Assembly: GCF_019249215.1 (NCBI RefSeq)
Contig: NZ_JAESDI010000007.1
Coordinates: 124,001 to 188,000, forward strand
DNA from: Alteromonas lipotrueae
GTDB taxonomy: Bacteria; Pseudomonadota; Gammaproteobacteria; Enterobacterales; Alteromonadaceae
Length of the DNA stretch: 64,000 nt
Direction: 5' to 3'
Shown: piece by piece, positions 1 through 8,851 of the stretch
Layout: each line of letters opens with the position of its first letter
Position numbering within the stretch: the stretch's first letter is position 1
Notes under the pieces: model-generated
The model's input: the letters and a program-made list of their open reading frames with translations, nothing else
Told to the model about the DNA's origin: nothing
Database searches by the model: none
Position numbers and translations under genes: made by a program

Positions 1-125
1 TCAGAAGCGCAGTCTAAGTGACGATAGCCCGCTTTAATCGCTTCGTACGCAGTATCAGCACAGATAGCCGTATCGACTTTCCAGAAGCCAAACCCGACTT
101 CAGGGATTTTTTCCAACGCGTTCAT
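1..125 (-). CDS. aldo/keto reductase, xylose-reductase-like (5' end only)
   Basis: Only the first 41 codons are in the window; the gene runs off the left edge. The ATG is at 125-123. The translation begins MNALEKIPEVGFGFWKV and continues with YEAIKAGYRHLD, the beta1-alpha1 start of the (beta/alpha)8 barrel of AKR family enzymes, closest to xylose/aldose reductases (GFGxWKV...AIKAGYRxxD). Such enzymes reduce aldoses to alditols with NAD(P)H in the cytoplasm. The catalytic Tyr and Lys lie outside the window, so substrate cannot be judged. A GntR-type palindrome 32 bp upstream of the start links it to the GH31 and symporter genes. Family assignment is fairly sure, substrate is inference. Confidence 0.75.
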   Translation of the reverse strand, partial: MNALEKIPEVGFGFWKVDTAICADTAYEAIKAGYRHLDCAS

Positions 126-429
126 ATCTTTAATCCTGTTTAATAGAAAAGACTTTAGTCTTGTATAAGACATAAGTTATTATAGGAGGAATGCCATGTC
201 AACAAAGTGTTAACAAAATTAATGAGGCACTTACTTTTTGATACTCTCGACGTTATCTTTTTGCTTATTGCGAAGTGACGTTATCGAATAACGATGTGCC
301 CAAGCCCTAGCGTTAAAGGGCTAGTATTAAAGAGTAGAGCTTTGGCGGGAACAGCGTTAACAAGAGCATAGCGATTTCACACTGCCATGCGTTAAGCGAG
401 TATAGGGGTGGCTAGGCCTGCGGCCTGCT
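126..429. other. intergenic region upstream of the aldo/keto reductase
   Basis: No gene is seen in these 304 bases. The left third holds the operator at 157-172. A weak inverted repeat (AGCCCT 303-308 with AGGGCT 317-322) and AGGCC/GGCCT at 413-425 lie just past the end of gntR on the minus strand; neither has a U-tract, so I do not call a terminator. Confidence 0.5.
157..172. promoter_or_regulatory. GntR-type operator (copy 1)
   Basis: AGTCTTGTATAAGACA carries the arms GTCTT and AAGAC around a GTAT centre. It matches the perfect palindromes at 2172-2189 and 20174-20189 except at one central base. It lies 32 bp before the aldo/keto reductase start. The local GntR/HutC protein is the natural candidate to bind it. 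Confidence 0.7.
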
Positions 430-1179
430 TTAATCAAGTTCTACTTGGTAATGATAATGATCGCTTCTACATTTGCTTTCACGATATTCAATCAGTTTGC
501 CGTCTATAGATTCTGTCACCCGTGTTACCAGTAACAGCGGCTCGCCGGCCTTTATTTGTAGAAGCTTGGCATCGTTATCTGACGCGAGTACTGCTTTAAT
601 ACCGTCTCGGGTTTTAAACACGGTTTGATTAAAGTCGGTTTGATAGAAATGGTACAAAGTATGAGGAATATCTTTGCGTTCGTGCATGCCGGCAAAATAT
701 TTAGCAGGTAGGAAAATCGTTTCCAACATACAAAATTCGTTATCTAAAATGCGTCGACGTTCAAGTTTTGTCACTCGCTCTTTGCCCGATAGCTTTAACG
801 CGGCTTGTACGCTTTTATCTGGGGATATTAATTCCATGCCAAGCAACTCGGCTTTAGGTAGGTCTGCACCCTTGCCATCAGCTTGCAGCGGGAAAAATCG
901 AAACAGGGCATCTTGTGCAGTATGCTCGGAAACGAAAGTACCTACACCTTGACGGCGTGTTACAATTTTAGTGTCGGTAAGCAAGGTTAACGCTTTACGA
1001 ACCGTGCCTTGGCTAACATTAAATTCATCAGCCAGTCGAAACTCGCTTGGCAACATTTCACCAGGCTGCCACCGACGTTCCACAATGAGCTGCTTGATAT
1101 ACTCGGCAACTTGCTGATAGAGCGGTTGGAACGCAAGACTGGGACCACTTAATTTGTGGTCGAACTGAGATGAAGACAT
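430..1179 (-). CDS. GntR family (HutC/UTRA) transcriptional repressor
   Basis: 249 aa, usual size for the HutC subfamily. Residues about 20-80 form the winged helix-turn-helix (PGEMLPSEFRLADEFNVSQGTVRKAL, then the wing with RRQGVGTF). Residues about 100-245 form a UTRA ligand-binding domain, with the typical LERRRILD and PLLLVTRVTES segments. Proteins of this type usually repress sugar or amino acid catabolic genes and leave DNA when a metabolite or sugar phosphate binds the UTRA domain. It is transcribed divergently from the TauE gene and away from the reductase, GH31 and symporter genes. The shared palindrome at three promoters is the likely operator. No copy of that palindrome lies before gntR itself, so autoregulation is not evident. 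Confidence 0.9.
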   Translation of the reverse strand: MSSSQFDHKLSGPSLAFQPLYQQVAEYIKQLIVERRWQPGEMLPSEFRLADEFNVSQGTVRKALTLLTDTKIVTRRQGVGTFVSEHTAQDALFRFFPLQADGKGADLPKAELLGMELISPDKSVQAALKLSGKERVTKLERRRILDNEFCMLETIFLPAKYFAGMHERKDIPHTLYHFYQTDFNQTVFKTRDGIKAVLASDNDAKLLQIKAGEPLLLVTRVTESIDGKLIEYRESKCRSDHYHYQVELD

Positions 1180-1240
1180 GAAACCCTAACCTAATGCTTA
1201 ATTTTTGTTGTTATATCATACACAAGAGTTATAGCGCATT

Positions 1241-1256
1241 TTTGATGTAAATCACA
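1241..1256. promoter_or_regulatory. CRP-like site between gntR and tauE-type gene
   Basis: TTTGATGTAAATCACA fits the CRP consensus TGTGA-N6-TCACA with one mismatch in the left half. It lies 25 bp before the TauE start and 62 bp before the gntR start. Catabolite control of a sugar locus would make sense, but the match alone is modest evidence. Confidence 0.45.
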
Positions 1257-1280
1257 TACAACTACAGGTGTAGATGCAAA

Positions 1281-2042
1281 ATGTTACTTGAAACCCTAGT
1301 ACCTATGTTCATTCTATTGGGCTTTGCTACTGTACTGCAAACCTTAAGCGGGTTTGGCTTTGGGTTGATGGTGGTATCTAGTTTCACCTTGTTTAATTTA
1401 CTTCCCCTTACGGCGACCACTTTTTTAATTAGCGTTTTAGGGTTAGTTAATTCAACCAGTATTGTCTTGAAGAATGTTCACCTTATCCACCGCAAAGCCT
1501 TCACGCTTGTGTTGATTGGCGGCATACCTTTTATCGCAGTAGGCTATGCTCTGCTTGAATATCTGTCCGCTGGATTGTCGGTTTGGTTAAATATTCTGCT
1601 TGGGCTGGCAATATTAACCTGCTGTTTGCTACTTATTGTGAAAAGAAGCCAATCTGCCGCCTCAGGCAAAGGCTGGGGATTTTTGGTGTCTGGTGCATTG
1701 GGCGGCATATTAGGTGGGCTGTTTTCTACTTTTGGTCCACCCGTTGTATTTCAGTGTTATCGCCAAAATTGGTCTGTGCACGAAGTGCGATACACCCTGC
1801 TTGCAATCTTCAGTGTTACCGCGCTTATCCGTTTAGCCATGGTGCCGTTTGGTACACTGCCCGATCATACTACGGTTATATCTACCCTCTTTGCTATCCC
1901 CTTGATATTGGTATTTACACGCCTTGGTAGGCTGCTAGCTGCGCGGATTGAGCCTAGCGTGGTAAGATTACTGGCCATTAGTGCATTAGCGCTTAGTGGG
2001 CTAACCTTGATTCTTCAAAACGTGCCCCACGTATTCAGCTAA
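1281..2042 (+). CDS. TauE/SafE family membrane exporter
   Basis: 253 aa, almost entirely hydrophobic with about eight membrane segments. It begins LVPMFILLGFATVLQTLSGFGFGL and has the internal repeat GALGGILGGLFSTFGPPVVF typical of the second half of TauE/SafE (DUF81) permeases. The family exports sulfite, sulfoacetate or other organic anions across the inner membrane; substrate varies widely. It sits next to gntR and 162 bp upstream of the GH31 gene, with no GntR palindrome of its own. Because it neighbours a GH31 enzyme and an aldo/keto reductase, sulfite export during sulfosugar breakdown is one possibility (see findings), but nothing in the sequence proves it. Confidence 0.8.
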   Translation: MLLETLVPMFILLGFATVLQTLSGFGFGLMVVSSFTLFNLLPLTATTFLISVLGLVNSTSIVLKNVHLIHRKAFTLVLIGGIPFIAVGYALLEYLSAGLSVWLNILLGLAILTCCLLLIVKRSQSAASGKGWGFLVSGALGGILGGLFSTFGPPVVFQCYRQNWSVHEVRYTLLAIFSVTALIRLAMVPFGTLPDHTTVISTLFAIPLILVFTRLGRLLAARIEPSVVRLLAISALALSGLTLILQNVPHVFS

Positions 2043-2142
2043 GTACTGGTTGGGAAGCCGCTACTGATAGTAATAACGCCATTCACCGCTTCTCATATAA
2101 CGCCCACTTGTAATAATTTGCACTGAAAACTGTAATTGCTCG

Positions 2143-2171
2143 TTGACAGCCAAGTTACATTTCATTAACTT
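2143..2171 (+). promoter_or_regulatory. sigma-70 promoter of the GH31/symporter operon
   Basis: TTGACA (2143-2148), 17 bp spacer, TAACTT (2166-2171). The -35 is perfect and the -10 poor. The predicted start of transcription falls inside the palindrome at 2172-2189, which would suit repression by a bound GntR dimer. Confidence 0.5.
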
Positions 2172-2189
2172 ATGTCTTATATAAGACAT
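2172..2189. promoter_or_regulatory. GntR-type operator (copy 2, perfect palindrome)
   Basis: ATGTCTTATATAAGACAT is an 18-bp perfect palindrome ending 15 bp before the GH31 start codon. Its 16-bp core TGTCTTATATAAGACA is identical to the site at 20174-20189. Confidence 0.75.
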
Positions 2190-2204
2190 TAAGAGTGAAG
2201 TGAT

Positions 2205-4307
2205 ATGAGCAATGCATTTTCGGTAACCGAACCTGACTGGAACAGCATAAAAGCGGCGGATATTACCGCTAGCCCTTATCTAGTAGACGATCACCACCTA
2301 GCGGTGCCTACCCAATATGGTAGTTTACTATTTTCTATCAGCCAATTCGGCTTACGTATTCAGTCGTGCGGTGAAAATGCGACCCTAGTTGATGGCTTTG
2401 ACTATGGCATGCTGGTTGCCACACCGGATGCTCAGCAACTCGTGTTTTCTGGAGACGATAAGCACTGCACCATTAATGCCGGTGAATATCGTTTAGCGCT
2501 TTTTTCTGCTCCGCTTCATTTCAAACTTTATCGAAACGATAAGGTAGTACAAGAATCGGCTACCGACGGTCACTTTGTTCGCCAACATCGCCTACCGCCT
2601 TTCGCGAAAACCGATGCGGGCTGGATGGTTTGCTTAGAACTTGGCGACGATGAATCCATATACGGCTTAGGTGAAAAATGGGGCAAGCTAGATAAACGCG
2701 GCCAGTTGGTTCGTTCATATAATCATGATGCACTTGGCGTAAACACTGAAAAGTCTTATAAAAATACCCCTTACGCATGGAGCTCTGAAGGCTGGAACCT
2801 TTTTGTTCACACGCCAACGTCTGTGACTCATGGTGTGGGCTATGCGCCATGGTCGCAGCGCGCGTACGTTTGCGTGGTCGAAGACACCTTGCTAGATATG
2901 TTCTTGTATCATTGTGATAGCCCAGCGCAAAGTATTCATACTTACAGCAGCCTCACAGGGTTCGCCCCTGTTCCACCAAAGTGGAGCCTAGGGGTTATTC
3001 TTTCTAAGGCCTACTACAAAGATTCAGAAGAGCTATTAGCCGTGGCCCGCGAAGTGCGTGAAAAGAACATGCCTTGCGATGTCATTACCCTAGATGGCCG
3101 CGCGTGGCAAGATACCGATACGCGTTTTGCATTTGAATGGGACCCAACTCGCTATGCCGATCCTAAGCCGGTTATTGATGAACTAAAAGCAATGGACTTT
3201 AAGATTTGCGTATGGGAATACCCCATGATTTCAGTGAAAAACCCACTGTATGCAAAGGCCGCAGAAAAAGGCTGGTTAATTAAAGACAAACGCACAGGTG
3301 AAGCTTATCGCTACGAATGGGATTTAAGCCCCTTCGGTGAAGTACTTACCCCACTACCCGATTCAGGTATTTTAGATTTTACCCACCCAGATGCGTACGA
3401 ATTTTGGAAAGAATCACACAAGCCCTTGTTCGAATTGGGTGTTGATATGATTAAAGCCGACTTTGGTGAGCAGTTAGAAGATGACAACATGCTCTCTTAC
3501 AGCGGCGATTCTGGCGACCGACTGCATAACGTATACAGCATGCTGTATAACCGCTGTGTTTACGAGGCGGCTGAGAAATACTGTAAAACCGGACCATTTT
3601 TGTTCAGTCGTTCAGCATGGACAGGCAGCCAGCGTTTTCCTGCCCAGTGGGGCGGCGATCCTCAAGCCGACTGGCATGGACTAGCCGCTAGTATTCGCGG
3701 TAGCTTATCGTGGGGCATGTCAGGTGGTCCCTTCTTTGCCACCGACATCGGCGGTTTCTATAAAGATACTCGTGACGCTGAATTATACGTTCGTTGGGCA
3801 CAGGCATCTGTATTCTCTGCCCATATGCGCCTGCATGGTATTGGCCCTCGCGAACCTTGGTCATATGGCGAAGCAGCGTCTGATGCTGTTTTTAGTGCGT
3901 TAAAACTTCGTTATCGCTTACTGCCCTATTTAGAAAAAGCCACACAACAAGCCAGTGAAACCGGCTTGCCTGTACAGCGTTCTATGGCGCTTGCGTTCCC
4001 TAACGACCCACTTGCCCGTCAGTTTGAACAACAATTCATGTGCGGTGAAAGTTTGTTAGTGGTGCCTTGTATTGTGCCTGGTGGAAAAGTGAAGTTCTAT
4101 TTACCAGAAGGTGATTGGGTTCGTTTTAATGCCGATAGCACTTCACCAATAGACGAAGACACCTACCAAGGCGGCAAGTACTACGAGCAAATTTTAAGTT
4201 TAAATGAGCTAGCGGTATTTGTTCGCAAAGGTGAACAAGTGATTCTAGGCCCTGAGGTAGAGCATACCGAAATGGATATGTCTGCTACCACTATGTGGCC
4301 GCAGTAG
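2205..4307 (+). CDS. glycoside hydrolase family 31, YicI-like alpha-xylosidase/alpha-glucosidase
   Basis: 700 aa with no signal peptide, so probably cytoplasmic. An N-terminal beta-sandwich (to about residue 250) is followed by the GH31 barrel. The nucleophile motif KADFGE places the nucleophile at Asp419, and WGGD places the acid/base at Asp485. These positions nearly coincide with those of E. coli YicI (Asp416, Asp482), an alpha-xylosidase. RLHG and DIGGF motifs follow, as in YicI. The enzyme should release alpha-xylose or alpha-glucose from the non-reducing end of imported oligosaccharides. It is translated 16 bp before the symporter gene, forming an operon under the palindrome. Exact sugar is uncertain: YicI-like order favours alpha-xylosides, but WEYP replaces the usual WINP/S loop. 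Confidence 0.88.
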   Translation: MSNAFSVTEPDWNSIKAADITASPYLVDDHHLAVPTQYGSLLFSISQFGLRIQSCGENATLVDGFDYGMLVATPDAQQLVFSGDDKHCTINAGEYRLALFSAPLHFKLYRNDKVVQESATDGHFVRQHRLPPFAKTDAGWMVCLELGDDESIYGLGEKWGKLDKRGQLVRSYNHDALGVNTEKSYKNTPYAWSSEGWNLFVHTPTSVTHGVGYAPWSQRAYVCVVEDTLLDMFLYHCDSPAQSIHTYSSLTGFAPVPPKWSLGVILSKAYYKDSEELLAVAREVREKNMPCDVITLDGRAWQDTDTRFAFEWDPTRYADPKPVIDELKAMDFKICVWEYPMISVKNPLYAKAAEKGWLIKDKRTGEAYRYEWDLSPFGEVLTPLPDSGILDFTHPDAYEFWKESHKPLFELGVDMIKADFGEQLEDDNMLSYSGDSGDRLHNVYSMLYNRCVYEAAEKYCKTGPFLFSRSAWTGSQRFPAQWGGDPQADWHGLAASIRGSLSWGMSGGPFFATDIGGFYKDTRDAELYVRWAQASVFSAHMRLHGIGPREPWSYGEAASDAVFSALKLRYRLLPYLEKATQQASETGLPVQRSMALAFPNDPLARQFEQQFMCGESLLVVPCIVPGGKVKFYLPEGDWVRFNADSTSPIDEDTYQGGKYYEQILSLNELAVFVRKGEQVILGPEVEHTEMDMSATTMWPQ

Positions 4308-4323
4308 TCGTCGGAGTATTAGC

Positions 4324-6048
4324 ATGAATGTGACGCTTACCTTACTGACCTGTATGGCCTTTATGGCCGTGGTCGCCATTATTTCGTACATAAAAACGAA
4401 AGGCGAAGTGAATACACAAGACGGCTATTTTTTAGCCGGTAGGGGGTTAACCGGCACCTTCATTGCAGGCTCGATGATCCTGACCAACCTGTCGGCAGAG
4501 CAGCTTATTGGGCTTAACGGCTCTGCTTTCGGGTACAATTTAAGCGCGATGGCATGGGAGGTTACCGCAGGTATATCCACCATTATTATGGCGCTGATAT
4601 TCTTGCCCCGATACTTAGCGGGCGCTTTCTCCACCCTACCTGAGTTTTTACGTGACCGTTTTGACGATAACGTAAGAAGAATGACCGTGGTGTTATTTAT
4701 GGTGGGTTACACCTTAATTACTATTCCTTCTGTGCTCTATTCAGGCTCTATTGCCGTTCTTCGGTTGTTTGATGTGCCTGGGTTATTGAATTTAAGTTAT
4801 GAAGCCAGTCTTATTGTCACCATTATAATGGTAGGCAGTATCGGTGCCTTGTACGCCATATTTGGTGGCTTAAAAGCGGTGGCAGTGTCAGATACCATTA
4901 ACGGTGTAGGCCTTCTTATTGTTGGGTTATTGGTGCCAATTTTAGGCTTAATTGCATTGGGTGATGGCAGCTTCGCGGCCGGCCTAACCACTATTGCGAC
5001 AACCGAAACTGAAAAGCTTAACGCCATAGGCGGGGCGGATGATCCCGTGCCCTTTGGGACTATTTTTACCGGTATGATATTGGCGAATCTGTTTTACTGG
5101 GGTACCAACCAATATGTGATTCAACGCACACTTGGTGCTAAGAACTTAATTGAAGGGCAAAAGGGCGTGTTGTTTTCCGGCTACTTTAAAGTTCTCGTAC
5201 CCTTTATGATGATGTTACCTGGGGTGATTGCTTATCACTTGTACCAAAACGAAAATCTTCAAACCATCGACCTCGCTTACCCTCACTTAGTGAAAGAAGT
5301 ACTACCACAATACTTGTCTGGTTTTTTCTTAGCCGTGTTGTTAGGTGCCGTATTTAGTTCATTTAACTCACTATTAAATAGTGCCGCCACACTGTTTTGT
5401 CTAGACGTGTATAAGCCGTTTAAGAAAGATAACGTCACTGATTCTCAGCTTATCCGCGTAGCCAAAATTACCAGCTTAGTGATTGCGGTGATGTCTTTCG
5501 TTACTGCGCCTTTACTAATGCTGGCACCAGAAGGGTTATGGCAGATTATTCGTATCTTCACAGGCTTTTATAATATTCCGGTTATTACTATCGTATTAGT
5601 CGGTTTATTTACCAAAAACGTGCCCGCTCTTGCGGCAAAAGTCGCTATTATTTTTCATGTTATTGCTTACGGGTTACTGAAGTTTGTATGGCAAGTTGAG
5701 ATTAATTTCATCCATATCTATGCCATTTTGTTTGCTATCGAGCTAGGTATTATGTTGGCAATTGGCCATTTCTACCCTATGGCAAAACCATGGCGTTTTG
5801 TGCCTAAAGCGGAAGTGGATATGACACCGTGGCGCTACGCTATACCTTGCGCAATTGTATTGGTTGGCTTAATTGTAACTTTGTACCTGATGTTCTCACC
5901 TGTGGGTTTTGTGGGCGGTATCAGTAACGCCTTTATCCCTTCATTGATTGGTCTTTGGAGCACATGCTTCGTAGCCATCGGTATAAGCCTTAAATGGTGG
6001 CGTACCAGATATGAATTAGGGTTAAAGCGCTTAGCGCATCAATCATAA
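4324..6048 (+). CDS. sodium:solute symporter (SSS family), probably sugar
   Basis: 574 aa inner-membrane protein with about 14 hydrophobic segments. It starts with an NT-out helix followed by the DGYFLAGRGLTGTFIAGSMILTN segment, the first helix of the LeuT-fold core in SSS transporters, and has GTNQYVIQRTLGAKN and LFSSFNSLLNSAATLF signatures of the SglT/YidK branch. Transporters of this branch move sugars or myo-inositol with sodium. It lies 16 bp after GH31 and ends just before a strong terminator, so the two form a bicistron. It probably imports the GH31 substrate that crosses the outer membrane through the 20.3-kb TonB receptor. Confidence 0.88.
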   Translation: MNVTLTLLTCMAFMAVVAIISYIKTKGEVNTQDGYFLAGRGLTGTFIAGSMILTNLSAEQLIGLNGSAFGYNLSAMAWEVTAGISTIIMALIFLPRYLAGAFSTLPEFLRDRFDDNVRRMTVVLFMVGYTLITIPSVLYSGSIAVLRLFDVPGLLNLSYEASLIVTIIMVGSIGALYAIFGGLKAVAVSDTINGVGLLIVGLLVPILGLIALGDGSFAAGLTTIATTETEKLNAIGGADDPVPFGTIFTGMILANLFYWGTNQYVIQRTLGAKNLIEGQKGVLFSGYFKVLVPFMMMLPGVIAYHLYQNENLQTIDLAYPHLVKEVLPQYLSGFFLAVLLGAVFSSFNSLLNSAATLFCLDVYKPFKKDNVTDSQLIRVAKITSLVIAVMSFVTAPLLMLAPEGLWQIIRIFTGFYNIPVITIVLVGLFTKNVPALAAKVAIIFHVIAYGLLKFVWQVEINFIHIYAILFAIELGIMLAIGHFYPMAKPWRFVPKAEVDMTPWRYAIPCAIVLVGLIVTLYLMFSPVGFVGGISNAFIPSLIGLWSTCFVAIGISLKWWRTRYELGLKRLAHQS

Positions 6049-6052
6049 AATC

Positions 6053-6076
6053 AGGCGGCCTTGGCCGCCTTTTTTA
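6053..6076. terminator. intrinsic terminator, GH31-symporter operon
   Basis: GGCGGCC (6054-6060), TT, GGCCGCC (6063-6069), then six T. It overlaps the stop of the convergent CDF gene and can work in both directions. Confidence 0.9.
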
Positions 6077-7018
6077 TTTAAGATGAACATGTTCATGATG
6101 GTGTGGATGAACGTGCAAATTGTCAGTGTCATCGCGACAAGGCTCACCAGGCAATTCAAATTCAATGGTGGTATGTGCCAAATTAAACGGGGCTAATCGA
6201 TGTGACACCTCTTGCTTTAGAGACAGAATTTTTGGGTTATCGATACTGCAATTAATCACCACATGCGCCGTTAGCACATGCTGCTCGCCATCAAGAGACC
6301 AAAAGTGAACATGATGCAATTCTTCAACATGTTCTATGCTTAGCAATACGTCAGAAATAGCCTGCTTTTGGTTATCATCTGGCGACCCCTGCAAAAACAA
6401 CTTCATGGTTTGCACCACATATCTCAGCACGTTGAATAAGATAAATAGGGTAAATAGAATAGATAGGATTGGGTCGAGAATAGGCCATTCTACAAAATGT
6501 AAAACGATAGCCACAACAAGTACAGCCACCCACCCCATAGTGTCTTCGATAAGGTGCCAATTAAGCACCTTCTCATTCATTGAATGGCCTCCACTTAGTT
6601 TATAGGCAGCAAATCCATTTACGACAATGCCCATTATCGCTAGGCCAATCATACCCTCTGTCATCGGCATTTCTGGGTTTGCTAGGCGAGGGATAGCCTC
6701 AGATAATATCCACACCGAACCTGCGACAAGAATGAGTCCATTAATCATGGCGCCCAGTAGGCTCAATCGCTTGAACCCATAAGAATATTTGTCGGTGGCC
6801 GCTTTATGACCAAGCTTACTTAAGTACCACGCAAGGCCAATAGATAGAGTATCGCCCAAATCGTGAACCGCATCAGCCATAATAGCGACACTATTGGTAA
6901 GCCAACCGCCGATAAATTCAATAATGGTGAAGCAGAAGTTTAACCAGAATGCCCAACCTATGCGGCCACTGTCGGTTTCTGCGTGACTATGTTCATGATC
7001 GTGAGAATGATGGTGCAT
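6074..7018 (-). CDS. cation diffusion facilitator (zinc/cobalt efflux)
   Basis: 314 aa from the preferred start at 7018, which has AAGGAG nine bases upstream; an upstream in-frame ATG at 7048 lacks a ribosome site. The protein has a His-rich N-terminus (HHHSHDHEHSH), six membrane segments, and two HxxxD metal sites (HDLGD in helix 2, HLIED in helix 5). It ends with a cytoplasmic metallochaperone-like domain and another His-rich tail (HVHPHHHEHVH). This is a ZitB/CzcD-type exporter of Zn2+ or related divalent ions driven by protons. It stands alone, convergent with the symporter. Metal identity cannot be decided from sequence, although the all-His/Asp site favours zinc. Confidence 0.92.
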   Translation of the reverse strand: MHHHSHDHEHSHAETDSGRIGWAFWLNFCFTIIEFIGGWLTNSVAIMADAVHDLGDTLSIGLAWYLSKLGHKAATDKYSYGFKRLSLLGAMINGLILVAGSVWILSEAIPRLANPEMPMTEGMIGLAIMGIVVNGFAAYKLSGGHSMNEKVLNWHLIEDTMGWVAVLVVAIVLHFVEWPILDPILSILFTLFILFNVLRYVVQTMKLFLQGSPDDNQKQAISDVLLSIEHVEELHHVHFWSLDGEQHVLTAHVVINCSIDNPKILSLKQEVSHRLAPFNLAHTTIEFELPGEPCRDDTDNLHVHPHHHEHVHLK

Positions 7019-7484
7019 GATCTGTCGCTCCTTAAATAGCATGCCCACTTCATACTGAAATTATAAACCGCTTCCTTGAAAACACGATGCTTGTAAAAAA
7101 ACATGCGGTTCAAAATCAGTTCAATGGCGCAATAAAATGATAAAAACGCTCTTCTAGCCTACATAAAAAAATATTTCTTATAAAAAAAGTTGAAAATTTA
7201 AAAAATTATGCCTGTATACAAAAGTATAACTTTAAAAAGTGAATTAAAAAAAACTTAACTATAATCAACACCTTGAATACTTGTTTTTTTTCTTCTCTAG
7301 AATAGTTATTAAATTCAATAAGTAAGCATAAGGTTTAACGTCTTTTAAAAGCGTAAATACTGTGGTTATATATTTTCGCTGTCAATTGAGTTCGAATAAT
7401 AACTTCCAAGCAACTCACTGATTTTAGAACAATTGTAAAATAATTCGTTAGACAGCCCCGACTAAAGGTATGAGAGGAAATAAA
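7019..7484. other. AT-rich intergenic region before the fimbria-like operon
   Basis: 466 bases without a gene. Roughly 7080-7330 is strongly A/T-rich with many A-runs. It must contain the promoters of the divergent CDF and pilin genes. I see no clear -35/-10 pair or operator. The composition differs from neighbouring DNA, which would suit either H-NS type silencing or acquisition of the operon by transfer. Confidence 0.4.
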
Positions 7485-7994
7485 ATGAAAAAAAGAATAA
7501 TGACAATAGCGCTACTTTCTACTATTTCTGCGTCAACATTAGCAGCAAGTGAAACATTTCAGGCGAATGTAGACGCAATGTCCGATGCCACTATTGCAGA
7601 GACGGCTACGCTTCACTTCGGTGCAATGCAACCGACTGTAGGTTCTGTGTGTACTATGGATAATGCGGGCACAGTATCAGGCGATTGCGATGTTTCTAAT
7701 GCAAACATTGCTATTGGTCTAATTACCGTTTCAGGCTTAGCTTCAAATGTTCCTGTGAATGTAACAGTGACAGGTGCATCTGGCACCAATGTTACTTTTG
7801 AAGCTAACTACGATATCAACGCCGCTGCGGCAACACACGATAATATCGCAGATGGCACTTTGACTGCGGTTACTACAGACGCATCAGGTACTGATCTTAC
7901 TATCGATGTATATGGTGATATGACGGTTGATTCGGCGTTAACGCCAGGTGACTCTTATACTGCAAACTACATAGTTGACGTTACGTTCCAGTAA
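7485..7994 (+). CDS. secreted fimbrial-type subunit (DUF4402/CsuA-B-like)
   Basis: 169 aa from ATG 7485, chosen because GAGG stands seven bases upstream. A signal peptide (MKKRIMTIALLSTISASTLAAS) is followed by a small beta-rich, Ala/Thr/Gly/Val-rich domain. It has two Cys (VCTMD and DCDV), likely a disulfide, and a C-terminus SYTANYIVDVTFQ. The alternating hydrophobic last strand is typical of subunits that complete a chaperone or a neighbouring subunit by donor-strand exchange. It is the first gene of an operon with a chaperone and an usher-like protein, so it is probably the major pilin. No adhesin-like second subunit is present. Confidence 0.75.
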   Translation: MKKRIMTIALLSTISASTLAASETFQANVDAMSDATIAETATLHFGAMQPTVGSVCTMDNAGTVSGDCDVSNANIAIGLITVSGLASNVPVNVTVTGASGTNVTFEANYDINAAAATHDNIADGTLTAVTTDASGTDLTIDVYGDMTVDSALTPGDSYTANYIVDVTFQ

Positions 7995-8002
7995 TCGTTT
8001 TG

Positions 8003-8034
8003 AGGCGAGCGAACTGCGTTCGCCTATTCTTTTC
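8003..8034 (+). terminator. partial terminator / stem-loop between pilin and chaperone genes
   Basis: AGGCGA (8003-8008) pairs with TCGCCT (8020-8025), with extra pairing inside, followed by ATTCTTTTC. Its place after the pilin gene suggests partial termination or mRNA stabilisation, giving more pilin than chaperone and usher. Confidence 0.5.
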
Positions 8035-8057
8035 TATATTCGAAATCAAAAGTAAAT

Positions 8058-8834
8058 ATGATACTGATACGGCTGTTAACACCTATTCGCCTTTCTACTT
8101 TTCTTATTATCTCTGTTGCTCTATTTGTTTCCAATGTCGCTAATGCAGATGTTTCGCTATCTAAATTTCGCATTTATTTTGACTCAAAATCCCGTTCAGA
8201 CTCTATCCAGATTCGTAACACAAGCTCAACGCAAATGTCTTACCGAGCAGAGCTATCTATTAATGCGATGACTGAAGAGGGATTAGTCTACGCCGTAACA
8301 GAAGACCCACTCACTGTATCATCCTTTATTAGGTACTCTCCAAAACGCGGCAATATTCTACCCGGAGAACGTCAAGCACTACGCTTCGCTTTGCGAAAGC
8401 CAGCTGGACTTGCAGATGGTGAGTACCGCGCTAACCTTCGCTTAATAACAGAAATAGCACCTAGTACGAACGGGAATGTAAACCTTGCCAGCAAACTTGC
8501 ATACAACATTCCGATTATAGTGCGTCATGGACGCATTACTGCTGAGGCTTCAATGGTGAATCCATCCACCATTATTTATAACGGGAAACCACACGTACAA
8601 GTGTGGCTTAAACGTTCGGGCAACCGTTCGTTATTTGGAAACTTCATCATAGAAGATGCTAAAGGCGAAGAAATCGGTGTACTGAACAACGTAGCTGTGT
8701 ATCGCCCTCTTGAACGTCGAAAAGTGCTAATTCCCCTGCAGAACGTAAAAAAAGGGCCTGTTGTTATTCGGTTTACTGAAATTGATAAATTCGGTGGTGA
8801 TATAGCGCTATCTATTGATCACGTCATAAAATAG
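8058..8834 (+). CDS. periplasmic fimbrial chaperone
   Basis: 258 aa with a signal peptide ending near VANADVSLSKFRIYFDSK. The N-terminal Ig-like domain has the conserved chaperone features: VSLSKFRIYFDSKSRSDSIQIRN as the A1/B strands and YSPKRGNILPGERQALRFALRKP as the F-G region. The second domain ends with FTEIDKFGGD. It should cap pilin subunits in the periplasm and deliver them to the outer membrane usher encoded 17 bp downstream. It belongs to the non-classical (alternate/CS1 or archaic) chaperone group rather than PapD/FimC, judging by the unusual strands. Confidence 0.75.
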   Translation: MILIRLLTPIRLSTFLIISVALFVSNVANADVSLSKFRIYFDSKSRSDSIQIRNTSSTQMSYRAELSINAMTEEGLVYAVTEDPLTVSSFIRYSPKRGNILPGERQALRFALRKPAGLADGEYRANLRLITEIAPSTNGNVNLASKLAYNIPIIVRHGRITAEASMVNPSTIIYNGKPHVQVWLKRSGNRSLFGNFIIEDAKGEEIGVLNNVAVYRPLERRKVLIPLQNVKKGPVVIRFTEIDKFGGDIALSIDHVIK

Positions 8835-8851
8835 CAGCCCGCTAACGTGTC

